Source of the DNA: Bacteroidaceae bacterium
GTDB taxonomy: Bacteria > Bacteroidota > Bacteroidia > Bacteroidales > Bacteroidaceae
NCBI GenBank assembly: GCA_024398515.1
Contig: JAKSIZ010000002.1
Location: forward strand, 87,333-151,332
Direction: 5' to 3'
Length of the DNA: 64,000 nucleotides
Under the pieces are notes generated by a model that was given only the letters and a program-made list of their open reading frames with translations, made no database searches and had not been told where the DNA came from. The number at the start of each line of letters is the position of its first letter. Position 1 is the stretch's first letter. Shown one piece after another: positions 54,576 to 62,658 of this stretch. The translations under genes and the position numbers were made by a program.

Positions 54576-55619
54576 TCAATCGATGCCAATCTTATGCAGG
54601 AGCAGTTTGTTTATCATTTGGATTTTGCGCCCAGTCTTCCTCATATCGTCGCGCACGTCATAGATGCCGTTCATGAAGTCAGTGACTATGTCGAGCGTTG
54701 TCTTGTCCGGTTCGCGGTCGTCAGCTGGGTGCTTGCTTGGGTTCACAACCACGTTAATGCCCTTCGAAATCATTTCTACGGTCACGTCTTCGCCAGCCAT
54801 CGTCGGGTCGCCGTCGAAGTGTATTGCCCCCGACGTCGAACGGTGAACGTGAATCTTGCGCGACTTGAAGGTTTTTATCTTGTTGTTCCGGTCTATCGAC
54901 TTGCTGAAAAGCTGCAAGCCAAGCTCTGGTGCCTCGATGGCATTAAACGGCTCAACGATAATCACGTCCATCAGTCCGTCGCTCATCGACGCATGTGGCG
55001 CAATGAAAGCATTGTTGCCCCACTGCGAAGCATTGGCGCAGGTGATGAGGAATGCCTTGTAACTTGCCCTGCCAGTCTCGTCCTCTATCTCGTAGGTTTC
55101 GGGTTTGTAGGTCAACACTTGGTTTAGTACGCTCTCGGTGTATGCGGCAGGTCCACGCTTTCCAGCGTCGGCAAACTTCATGCTTACCAGTGCATCGAAG
55201 CCCATACCACACGTGCAGAAGAACGGAATGCCGTTGATCTTGCCGTAGTCAAGCCTGTGAATTTCGCATTCATTGATGATTTCAATCGCCTTTTTTGTGT
55301 TCAGCGGAATCGTAAGATGCCGTGCAAGTCCGTTGCCACTGCCCATAGGAACGATGGCGAGAGCCGTGTCAGTATGAATCAATGAGCGTGCAACTTCGTT
55401 GATAGTGCCGTCGCCACCGACCGCAGCAACGATGTCCACACCTTGCGCAACCGCCTCTTGCGTGAGTTTCGACGCATGACCGGCATACTCCGTATAGACA
55501 ATCGAATACTCGAAAAGCGACGTGTCAATCGCCTTTTCTATCGTTCGGCTTACGTTTTTCCTTCGTCCTTGCCCAGAAATAGGGTTGACGATAAATCTTA
55601 TAACCTTCATCTTTGCCAT
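54576..55619 (-). CDS. Diacylglycerol/sphingoid-type lipid kinase family protein
   Basis: A 347-residue protein of the DagK/YegS/BmrU lipid kinase family. It has the N-terminal FIVNPISGQGRR, nucleotide-binding GGDGT at residues 68-72, PMGSGNGLARHL at about 92-103, and the C-terminal FDGDPTM substrate/metal motif. It is divergent from serine palmitoyltransferase with ~125 bp between starts, so a sphingoid-base or ceramide kinase role is plausible; diacylglycerol is the alternative substrate. Confidence 0.85.
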   Translation of the reverse strand: MAKMKVIRFIVNPISGQGRRKNVSRTIEKAIDTSLFEYSIVYTEYAGHASKLTQEAVAQGVDIVAAVGGDGTINEVARSLIHTDTALAIVPMGSGNGLARHLTIPLNTKKAIEIINECEIHRLDYGKINGIPFFCTCGMGFDALVSMKFADAGKRGPAAYTESVLNQVLTYKPETYEIEDETGRASYKAFLITCANASQWGNNAFIAPHASMSDGLMDVIIVEPFNAIEAPELGLQLFSKSIDRNNKIKTFKSRKIHVHRSTSGAIHFDGDPTMAGEDVTVEMISKGINVVVNPSKHPADDREPDKTTLDIVTDFMNGIYDVRDDMRKTGRKIQMINKLLLHKIGID

Positions 55620-55627
55620 TTCGACTG

Positions 55628-55635
55628 CAAAAATA
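55628..55635 (-). promoter_or_regulatory. -7 box for the lipid kinase gene
   Basis: On the reverse strand, TATTTTTG directly upstream of the start codon, implying a very short leader. Confidence 0.5.
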
Positions 55636-55697
55636 GGAAATCTTTTTCAAATACTGCATTTTTTTTTATTTTTTAATTGTATATAATACTTTTTTTG

Positions 55698-55705
55698 TAT
55701 CTTTG
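55698..55705 (+). promoter_or_regulatory. -7 box for spt
   Basis: TATCTTTG, 42 bp before the ATG, with ATTG at 55676-55679 as a weak -33 box (18-bp spacing). Confidence 0.65.
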
Positions 55706-55746
55706 CAACTTGAAATTGAATTATTGTAGTTTAATACCTTATATAT

Positions 55747-56946
55747 ATGGGATTGTTACAAGATAGACTAAGCAAATACGAGGAACCTCAGAAGTTGATG
55801 AGGGTGGGTTTGTACCCATATTTTCGTGTAATTGAAGGAAAGCAAGGAACAGAAGTTGAAATGGAACGTGCCGACGGTACCACTCAAAAGGTACTAATGT
55901 TCGGCTCAAATGCCTATACAGGACTGACTGGAGACCAGAGAGTGATTGACGCAGCAAAGGCTGCACTCGACAAATATGGCTCGGGATGTGCCGGTAGCCG
56001 CTTCCTTAACGGTACGCTTGACCTTCACGTAGAACTGGAAAAAGAGTTTGCAGAATATGTTCACAAGGACGAATCGCTTGTGCTTTCTACTGGTTTCGGC
56101 GTAAACGACGGAGTGCTCGCCTGCATCTGCGACCGCAATGACTACATCATCTGCGATGACCGTGACCATGCAAGTATAGTTGACGGACGCCGCAAATCGC
56201 TCGCAACATGCCTGAAATATCGTCACAACGACATGGAAGACCTTGAGAAAAAACTTCAGAAATGCAACCCTGACGCAGTCAAACTCATTGTTGTCGATGG
56301 TGTCTTCTCAATGGAAGGCGACCTTGCAAACCTGCCAGAGATAGTTCGTTTGAAGAAAAAATACAATGCAACACTGATGGTTGACGAGGCTCATGGCATC
56401 GGTGTGTTCGGCGAAGACGGTTCAGGCGTGTGCTCACACTTTGGCGTGACAGACGATGTTGACCTCATAATGGGCACATTCAGCAAGAGTCTTGCAAGTA
56501 TCGGAGGCTTCATCGCAGCCGACTCATGCATCATAAACTACTTGCGTCACAATTGCCGCACATACATCTTCAGCGCATCAAACACTCCGGCAGCAACCGC
56601 TGCCGCAAAGGAAGCACTGCGAATAATCAAGGCAGAACCAGAGCGTCGCGAACATCTTTGGGAGATAACCAACTATGCATTGAAGCGTTTCCGCGAAGAA
56701 GGCTTCGAGATTGGCGACACAGAAAGTCCAATCATTCCACTTTATGTGCGCGATTTCATGAAGACATTCGTTGTAACTCGCAAGGCATTCGAGGCAGGTG
56801 CATTCATCAATCCTGTCGTTCCGCCTGCTTGTGCACCTCAGGACACGCTTGTTCGCTTTGCACTCATGGCAACACATACGCAGGAAGAAGTGGAGCGTGG
56901 CGTTCAAATCCTGACAAAAGTATTCAGGGAAGAAGGCCTTCTTTAA
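55747..56946 (+). CDS. spt: Serine palmitoyltransferase-like alpha-oxoamine synthase
   Basis: A 399-residue PLP-dependent enzyme. It has the catalytic lysine K247 in GTFSKSLASIGG and PLP ligands D213 and H216 in VDEAHGIG. It is most like Bacteroidetes serine palmitoyltransferase, which condenses serine with a long acyl-CoA in the first step of sphingolipid synthesis. The relatives KBL and BioF are alternatives, but the N-terminus, the lipid-kinase neighbour and the Bacteroidetes setting favour SPT. The start follows an ATACCTTATATATATGG stretch. Confidence 0.88.
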   Translation: MGLLQDRLSKYEEPQKLMRVGLYPYFRVIEGKQGTEVEMERADGTTQKVLMFGSNAYTGLTGDQRVIDAAKAALDKYGSGCAGSRFLNGTLDLHVELEKEFAEYVHKDESLVLSTGFGVNDGVLACICDRNDYIICDDRDHASIVDGRRKSLATCLKYRHNDMEDLEKKLQKCNPDAVKLIVVDGVFSMEGDLANLPEIVRLKKKYNATLMVDEAHGIGVFGEDGSGVCSHFGVTDDVDLIMGTFSKSLASIGGFIAADSCIINYLRHNCRTYIFSASNTPAATAAAKEALRIIKAEPERREHLWEITNYALKRFREEGFEIGDTESPIIPLYVRDFMKTFVVTRKAFEAGAFINPVVPPACAPQDTLVRFALMATHTQEEVERGVQILTKVFREEGLL

Positions 56947-56995
56947 CTTTCGTGAAGGACTCAGAAATAAAATTTTGAAAAAAACAACGAAAAAA

Positions 56996-57027
56996 TTTGG
57001 TTGTTTCAAAATAAAGCAGTACCTTTG
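56996..57027 (+). promoter_or_regulatory. Consensus promoter of tRNA-Pro
   Basis: TTTG (56996-56999), 20 bp, then TACCTTTG (57020-57027). Confidence 0.8.
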
Positions 57028-57068
57028 CACTCGCTTTTGAAAAAGAAGCAATTTGCATTGACTGCATT

Positions 57069-57142
57069 CGGGGTGTAGTTCAGTCCGGTAGAATACCTGG
57101 TTTGGGACCAGGGGGTCGTAGGTTCGAATCCTGTCGCCCCGA
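57069..57142 (+). tRNA. tRNA-Pro (anticodon TGG)
   Basis: A full 74-nt cloverleaf: acceptor CGGGGTG/CGCCCCG with one G-U pair, D-stem GTTC/GAAT, anticodon stem CCTGG/CCAGG around TTTGGGA (anticodon TGG), T-arm GTAGG-TTCGAAT-CCTGT, discriminator A. CCA is not encoded. Confidence 0.95.
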
Positions 57143-57147
57143 CAAAG

Positions 57148-57178
57148 GAAGAGATGATGAAAGTCACCTCTTCTTTTT
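57148..57178 (+). terminator. Terminator of tRNA-Pro
   Basis: GAAGAG-A-TGA paired with TCA-C-CTCTTC, followed by TTTTT. Confidence 0.75.
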
Positions 57179-57284
57179 GTTTATATGCCACAATACTCTA
57201 CGTCATACGGTCTGCTCGCATGACAAGATAGCAACAACATGAATTAGTGAAAAACGCAAATTTGCAAATGGCAAATAATCTTCG

Positions 57285-57358
57285 TGACTCCGGCGGGACT
57301 CAAACCCGCGACACTCAGAACCGGAATCTGATGCTCTATTCAACTGAGCTACGGAGCC
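57285..57358 (-). tRNA. tRNA-Arg (anticodon CCG)
   Basis: A 74-nt cloverleaf on the reverse strand: acceptor GGCTCCG/CGGAGTC, D-stem GCTC/GAGC, anticodon stem TCAGA/TCTGA around TTCCGGT (anticodon CCG), T-arm GCGGG-TTTGAGT-CCCGC, discriminator A. It is convergent with tRNA-Pro. Confidence 0.95.
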
Positions 57359-57368
57359 TAATGCAATG

Positions 57369-57376
57369 CAAAGGTA
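57369..57376 (-). promoter_or_regulatory. -7 box for tRNA-Arg
   Basis: On the reverse strand TACCTTTG, 10 bp before the tRNA 5' end. Confidence 0.7.
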
Positions 57377-57429
57377 AGAATTTTTTTTTAATTTTATGGC
57401 GATGATGCACAGTTTTTTATTTTTTTTAT

Positions 57430-57437
57430 TACCTTTG
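57430..57437 (+). promoter_or_regulatory. -7 box for asnA
   Basis: TACCTTTG, only 8 bp before the ATG at 57446, so the asnA mRNA should have almost no leader. Confidence 0.65.
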
Positions 57438-57445
57438 CAATCGTT

Positions 57446-58468
57446 ATGAGCAAAATTCTTGAATCAATAGGGTATAAAAGTTTGTTGGATACACATCAGA
57501 CTGAACAAGGTATAAAGATGATAAAGGACTTTTTCCAGGCAAATCTTTCTACCGAATTGCGGCTTCGCAGAGTCACGGCACCGTTGTTTGTGCTGCGTGG
57601 ACTTGGTATAAACGACGACCTTAGTGGCGTTGAACGTCCGGTTACTTTCCCAATAAAAGACCTTAACGACCAGACGGCAGAGGTGGTTCATTCGCTTGCA
57701 AAGTGGAAACGACTTATCCTTGCCGATCAAGAAATAAAGCCAGGGTATGGCATCTATACCGACATGAACGCCATCCGTGCCGATGAAGAACTCGACAATC
57801 TTCATTCGCTTTATGTTGACCAATGGGACTGGGAAGCTGTGATAACGCGTGAAGATCGTAATATCGACTTCCTTAAAGAAGTGGTCAGACGTATATACCA
57901 TGCTATTCTCAGAACAGAATTCCTGACATGCGAAACCTATCCACAGCTGCGTCCATTCCTGCCCGACGACATTTTCTTTATCCATAGCGAAGAACTTTTG
58001 CAGATGTATCCCGACCTTTCACCGAAGGAACGTGAGAACAAGATATGCCAGGAGCATGGGGCTGTGTTTATTATTGGCATTGGCGGAAAGCTCAGCAATG
58101 GCGAGAAGCACGATGGCCGTGCGCCAGACTATGACGACTGGACAACCGACGGAGGCTTGAACGGCGATATATTGATATGGTATCCTATATTGAATTGTGC
58201 GATAGAACTATCGTCAATGGGCATTCGTGTTGACAAGGAAAGCATGTTGCTGCAACTGAAACTTGCCGACAAGGAAGAACGCAAGGAACTATATTTCCAC
58301 AAGAAATTGCTCAACGATGAGTTGCCACTTACCATAGGTGGCGGCATCGGGCAAAGTCGTCTTTGCATGGTATTGCTCCACAAGGCGCATGTAGGAGAGA
58401 TACAAGCCAGTATCTGGCCCGACGACATGCGTCGCACTTGCCTTGAAAAGGGCATAAGGATTATATGA
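57446..58468 (+). CDS. asnA: Aspartate-ammonia ligase
   Basis: A 340-residue ammonia-dependent asparagine synthetase with the class II aminoacyl-tRNA-synthetase fold. It contains LRLRRVTAPLFV, GINDDLSGVERPV, LHSLYVDQWDWE, GRAPDYDDW, and the C-terminal motif 3-like LTIGGGIGQSRLCMVLL. It makes asparagine from aspartate, ammonia and ATP. It is monocistronic. Confidence 0.96.
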   Translation: MSKILESIGYKSLLDTHQTEQGIKMIKDFFQANLSTELRLRRVTAPLFVLRGLGINDDLSGVERPVTFPIKDLNDQTAEVVHSLAKWKRLILADQEIKPGYGIYTDMNAIRADEELDNLHSLYVDQWDWEAVITREDRNIDFLKEVVRRIYHAILRTEFLTCETYPQLRPFLPDDIFFIHSEELLQMYPDLSPKERENKICQEHGAVFIIGIGGKLSNGEKHDGRAPDYDDWTTDGGLNGDILIWYPILNCAIELSSMGIRVDKESMLLQLKLADKEERKELYFHKKLLNDELPLTIGGGIGQSRLCMVLLHKAHVGEIQASIWPDDMRRTCLEKGIRII

Positions 58469-58574
58469 CGTGTACAAATAAAAACGGTTTTTGCTTTTTA
58501 GTTTTAGGTTTTAGATCAATAATCCATAACCCTTAACCTACAACCCACAACCATCAAGTTGAGCGAGACTTAAG

Positions 58575-59159
58575 TTATTTTACAATTTTGAAAAGCGTGA
58601 GGAAGATGACTTTGAAGTATTCCGACGTAGTGGGGTGGGTGATGTAACGCATGTTGAGACGTATCTTGTCGGGCATGATTTCCTCTATGTATGTCTTTTC
58701 TGGGTCATCAGATTGTGCGAGCAGGTCGTTTTCGTTGGCATACTCTATTGAAGCATAATCAGTAATTCCAGGGCGTACATCGAGCACTCTACGCTGCTCG
58801 TCGGTATATAGCTTTACATATTTCTCTACCTCTGGGCGTGGTCCAACAAGACTCATATCGCCTCGGAGTACGTTGAAGAGTTGTGGCAATTCATCAAGTT
58901 TGTACTTGCGTATGAACTTTCCGCTTTTGGTGATCCTGTTGTCTTCGCCTATCGTGATGAGACTTCCGCGGTCAGCACCTGTACGCATTGAGCGAAACTT
59001 ATACAGGCGAAACGGTTTTCCATACCGACCTATGCGTTGCTGTGCATAGAATCCACCACCTTTGCTTTCGATGCAGATGGCACAATATAATATAATGAAT
59101 AGCGGCGAAAGCAATAACAGTCCTATAAAGGAGAATATGATGTCGAGAAATCTTGTCAT
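58575..59159 (-). CDS. Undecaprenyl-phosphate sugar-1-phosphate transferase (bacterial sugar transferase family)
   Basis: A 194-residue protein with one N-terminal hydrophobic helix (IIFSFIGLLLLSPLFIILYC). The family motifs follow: RIGRYGKPFRLYKFRSM, RKYKLDELPQL, and SLVGPRPE. It transfers a sugar-1-phosphate to undecaprenyl phosphate to start capsule or glycan synthesis. This is the short PglC-like form without the extra N-terminal helices of WbaP. It overlaps the upstream DegT aminotransferase gene by 4 bp. The linkage suggests the transferred sugar may be an amino sugar, as with UDP-bacillosamine (inference). Confidence 0.9.
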   Translation of the reverse strand: MTRFLDIIFSFIGLLLLSPLFIILYCAICIESKGGGFYAQQRIGRYGKPFRLYKFRSMRTGADRGSLITIGEDNRITKSGKFIRKYKLDELPQLFNVLRGDMSLVGPRPEVEKYVKLYTDEQRRVLDVRPGITDYASIEYANENDLLAQSDDPEKTYIEEIMPDKIRLNMRYITHPTTSEYFKVIFLTLFKIVK

Positions 59160-60370
59160 TTGCCCATTACCGTGTTATATGCTTCAACGAGTGTGTCGAT
59201 GACGCAGTGAATCATTTCGTCGGTAAGTTGCGGATAGACTGGAAGCGAAATCTCGTTACAGTAGTTGGCAAACGACTGTGGATAGTTGTTGATGTCGAAG
59301 CCCATTTCTCGGAACAATGTGAGCATTGGCAGCGGTGTGAAGTGTACGTTTACAGCCACATCGTGCTTTGATATTTCGGAAATGATGTCGTCGCGTTGTG
59401 ACTCGCTTGCGCCCTTGATGCGAAGTGCAAACACATGATATGACGTCTCACGTTCCCCATTCTTGATAGGAGGAATGATAGCCCAGTCGTACTTGCCCAA
59501 TTCTTCTGCGTATGTCGTGAATACACGTTTGCGTTCGAGCAGCATCTTATCGTATTGTCTAATCTGTGCCAAGCCGATAGCCGCATTGACATCAGCCATG
59601 TTGCACTTCATTCCTTTCCCCACAATGTCGTATCTCCAGCCACCTGCCTTGCTCTTTGTGAAGGCATCCTTTGTCTGGCAGTTGAGCGACTGCAGGCGTA
59701 ATTGTCGGTAGAGTTCTGCGTTGTCGAATGGTTCAGGCATATTCAGGCAGATTGCACCTCCCTCTGCTGTAGTGACGTTTTTTACGGCGTGGAGCGAGAA
59801 GATAACAATGTCGCTCTCCGTTCCTGTGTGCTTATTGCCGTAGTATGCACCGATGGAATGTGCCGAGTCGCTCATCACGAGAATACGGCCCAATTGCTCT
59901 TGCACAGGCGATGAAGGCTTGAACATTGCCTTTATCTCTGGCTCGTTGACTATTTTCATTATGCTGTCATAGTCGCAAGGCCAGCCAGCAATGTCAACAG
60001 GCATAATGGCTTTTGTGCGCGGTGTAATTGCTTTTCTGATTGCTTCAACGTTGATTGCGAAGTCCTCGTTGCAATCAACCATCACAATCTTTGCACCAGC
60101 CCATATCACCGAAAGCGCTGTGGCGCAGTATGTGTAGGCAGGAATGATTACTTCATCCTCTGGTCCCACACCGAGCCAACGCAGTGTCATGATGGCACCC
60201 GATGTCCACGAGTTGACACACAACACGTTGCTTGCACCTGTGAGTTTAGATATTTCTTCTTCAAGAGCCTTTACTTTCGGTCCGGTCGTAATCCAACCTG
60301 AACGCAAAGAGTCAGTCACTTCATTGATAACGCTATCATCTATGTAGGGGGGAGAAAAACTTATTTTCAT
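59156..60370 (-). CDS. DegT/DnrJ/EryC1/StrS-family sugar aminotransferase
   Basis: A 404-residue PLP enzyme that aminates a nucleotide keto-sugar. The PLP-binding lysine is K197 in FSLHAVKNVTTAEGG, with conserved D168-S-A-H and the N-terminal NSWTSGAIMTLRWLG. It is 4 bp overlapped with the sugar transferase. The pair probably makes and transfers an aminated sugar onto the lipid carrier for a surface polysaccharide. The gap of 85 bp to the preceding lipoprotein gene shows no clear promoter, so it may belong to the same operon. Confidence 0.92.
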   Translation of the reverse strand: MKISFSPPYIDDSVINEVTDSLRSGWITTGPKVKALEEEISKLTGASNVLCVNSWTSGAIMTLRWLGVGPEDEVIIPAYTYCATALSVIWAGAKIVMVDCNEDFAINVEAIRKAITPRTKAIMPVDIAGWPCDYDSIMKIVNEPEIKAMFKPSSPVQEQLGRILVMSDSAHSIGAYYGNKHTGTESDIVIFSLHAVKNVTTAEGGAICLNMPEPFDNAELYRQLRLQSLNCQTKDAFTKSKAGGWRYDIVGKGMKCNMADVNAAIGLAQIRQYDKMLLERKRVFTTYAEELGKYDWAIIPPIKNGERETSYHVFALRIKGASESQRDDIISEISKHDVAVNVHFTPLPMLTLFREMGFDINNYPQSFANYCNEISLPVYPQLTDEMIHCVIDTLVEAYNTVMGK

Positions 60371-60455
60371 TTTTTTATCGTAGTATTATATATTGAATAT
60401 ATAACTAAAAAAACTTAATTTTATTTTATAAATCTATATTTTTTTCTTTATTCTT

Positions 60456-60923
60456 TCAGTATTTTCTGAATATCGCCCTTATGCTATCCGAATGTAGCAC
60501 CATGTTTTCGCTGTTAAGTGTTTCTATGGTAAATGTTTCGTCAAGGTGAAAGATGCCGTATCTGTATAGTTTTGAAGCGTCAGTAATCACTATGTCGCCC
60601 TCTGACCTTTCGTTTTTTACTGGTGAATAAAGGCGAAGGTTGCCGTTTGACTTGTCAAAACGAAAGAAAATACCAAAGTTATGGTCATCTTTATTGCACA
60701 CCTGCATAAGGTCGGCTTCAAACGACCAATACATCGGCAGGGGGTACATCTCTTGTGTGCACCCGTTGAGTTTCTCAATTGTTTTCAGTTGCCAAAAGCC
60801 GTCGAGAACTCCATTGTTCGACATGTGCAGGTCGCACGATGCAAAGATTGTCATGCAAACGGCTATCATTCCGCAAATTATGATGCCAAGACTGCGATAA
60901 GTTTTCGACTTCATCCGTTTCAT
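60456..60923 (-). CDS. Lipocalin-like lipoprotein
   Basis: A 155-residue lipoprotein (signal to ASC around Cys26). After it, GVLDGFWQLKTIEKLNG begins a beta-rich domain like the lipocalin-like domains common in Bacteroides lipoproteins. The start is the ATG of an ATGA overlap with the Wzi gene stop, so the two are translationally coupled; an upstream in-frame start inside the Wzi gene is unlikely. Its link to a capsule gene set suggests an envelope role, but the exact function is unknown. Confidence 0.72.
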   Translation of the reverse strand: MKRMKSKTYRSLGIIICGMIAVCMTIFASCDLHMSNNGVLDGFWQLKTIEKLNGCTQEMYPLPMYWSFEADLMQVCNKDDHNFGIFFRFDKSNGNLRLYSPVKNERSEGDIVITDASKLYRYGIFHLDETFTIETLNSENMVLHSDSIRAIFRKY

Positions 60924-62494
60924 TTTATCAGTCCTTTCTTTGCTATTGTTACTTGTAATCCAGTGTTGTCGCCTAATAATTTGCCTCTGTCGAGTGCAAA
61001 AGCTCCCTTCAGGCTCCAACCTTTAAGCGGCTTGACATGGGAAAAATCGTATGATGCTTCGGCAAGGAAACTGAAATTATACTGTGGATCATCGTATGGA
61101 ACAACGTATGTGCCGAAGCCTTTCTGCCATGTTGCCAGCAGTCGGTAGTGCAAGTTGCGGGTAGGATTGCCGTTCAATCCGAAGTGCCATGCCACAAATC
61201 TATTGTCCTTGACTTCGATTGTACCGTCATTATTATATAAAGGAGAAAGGTAAAGTGGGTTGCCGATTACCATACCCCAATGCTGCCAACCGGTAAAGAT
61301 ATAGTGATTATAGTAGCTGTCTCTGCCTGCAACATGGTCAGGCATTGTCTTTGTGTGGTCGTGAAAGAGCGATCCGCTTTGATACTTTGTGTATATATAC
61401 TCTGCCACAATGTTGCTGACAAATGGGTTCTTTGGCAGTGTTGCTTCAAGTCCGAAAAGCCCATCCTTGAACTTATATATGTAATAACGACTGTCTTTTT
61501 TCTCGTTCCATTCATCGCCGCGGCCATATCCGTCGTAGTCAACAAACAATAGTTGCGAGTGATCTTCAAAGTAATGGTCGAGATATGCAGCCACTTTCCA
61601 TCCGTTGCCCTTGTATGTCAGTCGTGCCATCCAGCTGCCAACATGGTTGCCGAGGCTATTTGCATACGCGCCTTCGTCTGCATCGCCTATCTTCCCCATG
61701 TCTGGAAAGAATGCGTGCCAAAACGCTGTGAAGTCGCTTTCGTTCACACATTTGTACATACCCCCGTCTTCTTTCTGCAGGAAAGCATCGCCTCCGAACT
61801 GGCAACCCCACTCAAGTCCGAGTTCAAATTGCAGTCGTTTGTCGTCAGGTCCAACGCGAAGGAAGCCCGATTTCGAGTGATAGAACGTATGCTGTGTGTA
61901 TTTGCTTTGCTTTTGGGTAAAGGTTTCCTGCCAGTTATCGTCGGTCTGAATGCCGTAAGCCAAGTGTCCGCGAAAGGCAACCCAACCCTTCAGACCAGGT
62001 ATATTCCAGTATTCCGGCATCTCAGCCCTTGCTTCCGGAAATGGTCGGGCATTGATACCAAGCGTCTGCGATCCGCTTGAAAGTTCCTGATTTTTCAGGT
62101 TCATCGTGTGCTGCTTGCTGCCTATGGTGAGCACACCTCTCTTGTATCTGCCCTCGACGAAAGCCTGCTGCACGATGAACTTCGACGTAAAATTCGACGC
62201 AACTGCCACGTCAACGCCGTATCCGACGCCCCATTTGCGCAGCGAGTCGGCAGCCATGTCGCGCATAATCCCTGCTCTCAGATAGCCATTTTGTGTGTCG
62301 AGCGAACTCAAACCATACTTGTTCGCATTCAGCCACAACGGATTATTCTCGCCATCAGCAGTCGTCATTTGCAGTTCGGCGGAGTATTCCAGGCCGTCTG
62401 CCAAACGCTTGATGTCGCTCTCTGCAAGCATAGTGTCGATGCCCAACACTGCAAGCAATATAAATATTGTGTATCTGATATATCTCGTTTGCAC
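60920..62494 (-). CDS. Capsule assembly protein, Wzi family
   Basis: A ~524-residue outer-membrane beta-barrel with a signal peptide. Wzi-family proteins anchor capsule to the cell surface. Visible marks include the N-terminal AELQMTTADGENNPLWLNANKYG, EYIYTKYQSG and a barrel rich in aromatic strands ending LKGAFALDRGKLLGDNTGLQ. I chose the GTG at 62494, which gives a compact signal peptide; an upstream ATG (62557) lies beyond the probable promoter. The next gene begins within its stop codon. It is divergent from the Asn/Gly/Arg-rich protein. Confidence 0.82.
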   Translation of the reverse strand: MQTRYIRYTIFILLAVLGIDTMLAESDIKRLADGLEYSAELQMTTADGENNPLWLNANKYGLSSLDTQNGYLRAGIMRDMAADSLRKWGVGYGVDVAVASNFTSKFIVQQAFVEGRYKRGVLTIGSKQHTMNLKNQELSSGSQTLGINARPFPEARAEMPEYWNIPGLKGWVAFRGHLAYGIQTDDNWQETFTQKQSKYTQHTFYHSKSGFLRVGPDDKRLQFELGLEWGCQFGGDAFLQKEDGGMYKCVNESDFTAFWHAFFPDMGKIGDADEGAYANSLGNHVGSWMARLTYKGNGWKVAAYLDHYFEDHSQLLFVDYDGYGRGDEWNEKKDSRYYIYKFKDGLFGLEATLPKNPFVSNIVAEYIYTKYQSGSLFHDHTKTMPDHVAGRDSYYNHYIFTGWQHWGMVIGNPLYLSPLYNNDGTIEVKDNRFVAWHFGLNGNPTRNLHYRLLATWQKGFGTYVVPYDDPQYNFSFLAEASYDFSHVKPLKGWSLKGAFALDRGKLLGDNTGLQVTIAKKGLIK

Positions 62495-62498
62495 GGTG

Positions 62499-62506
62499 CA
62501 AAAGTA
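62499..62506 (-). promoter_or_regulatory. -7 box for the Wzi operon
   Basis: On the reverse strand, TACTTTTG immediately upstream of the chosen GTG. The surrounding 15 bases are identical to the divergent promoter at 62615. Confidence 0.55.
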
Positions 62507-62614
62507 CAAAAAAAACTGCAAACTTCGACAACTTTGCCCTAAAAACAACAGCAGCAATAGGGAATTTCCCCGCGAGAGTAGGAAAAATCCTTTCTTTCCC
62601 TTGCAATTTCTTCA

Positions 62615-62622
62615 TACTTTTG
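62615..62622 (+). promoter_or_regulatory. -7 box for the Asn/Gly/Arg-rich protein gene
   Basis: TACTTTTG, 37 bp before the ATG. It is followed by CACCGTG, as in the divergent Wzi promoter. Confidence 0.6.
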
Positions 62623-62658
62623 CACCGTGAAAATAAGTAAACATTAAAATAAACGGTT

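Noticed and set aside
60924-61019. N-terminal extension of the lipocalin-like protein to 61019
   Set aside because: The extension lies inside the Wzi-family coding frame and would place the lipoprotein signal far from the N-terminus.
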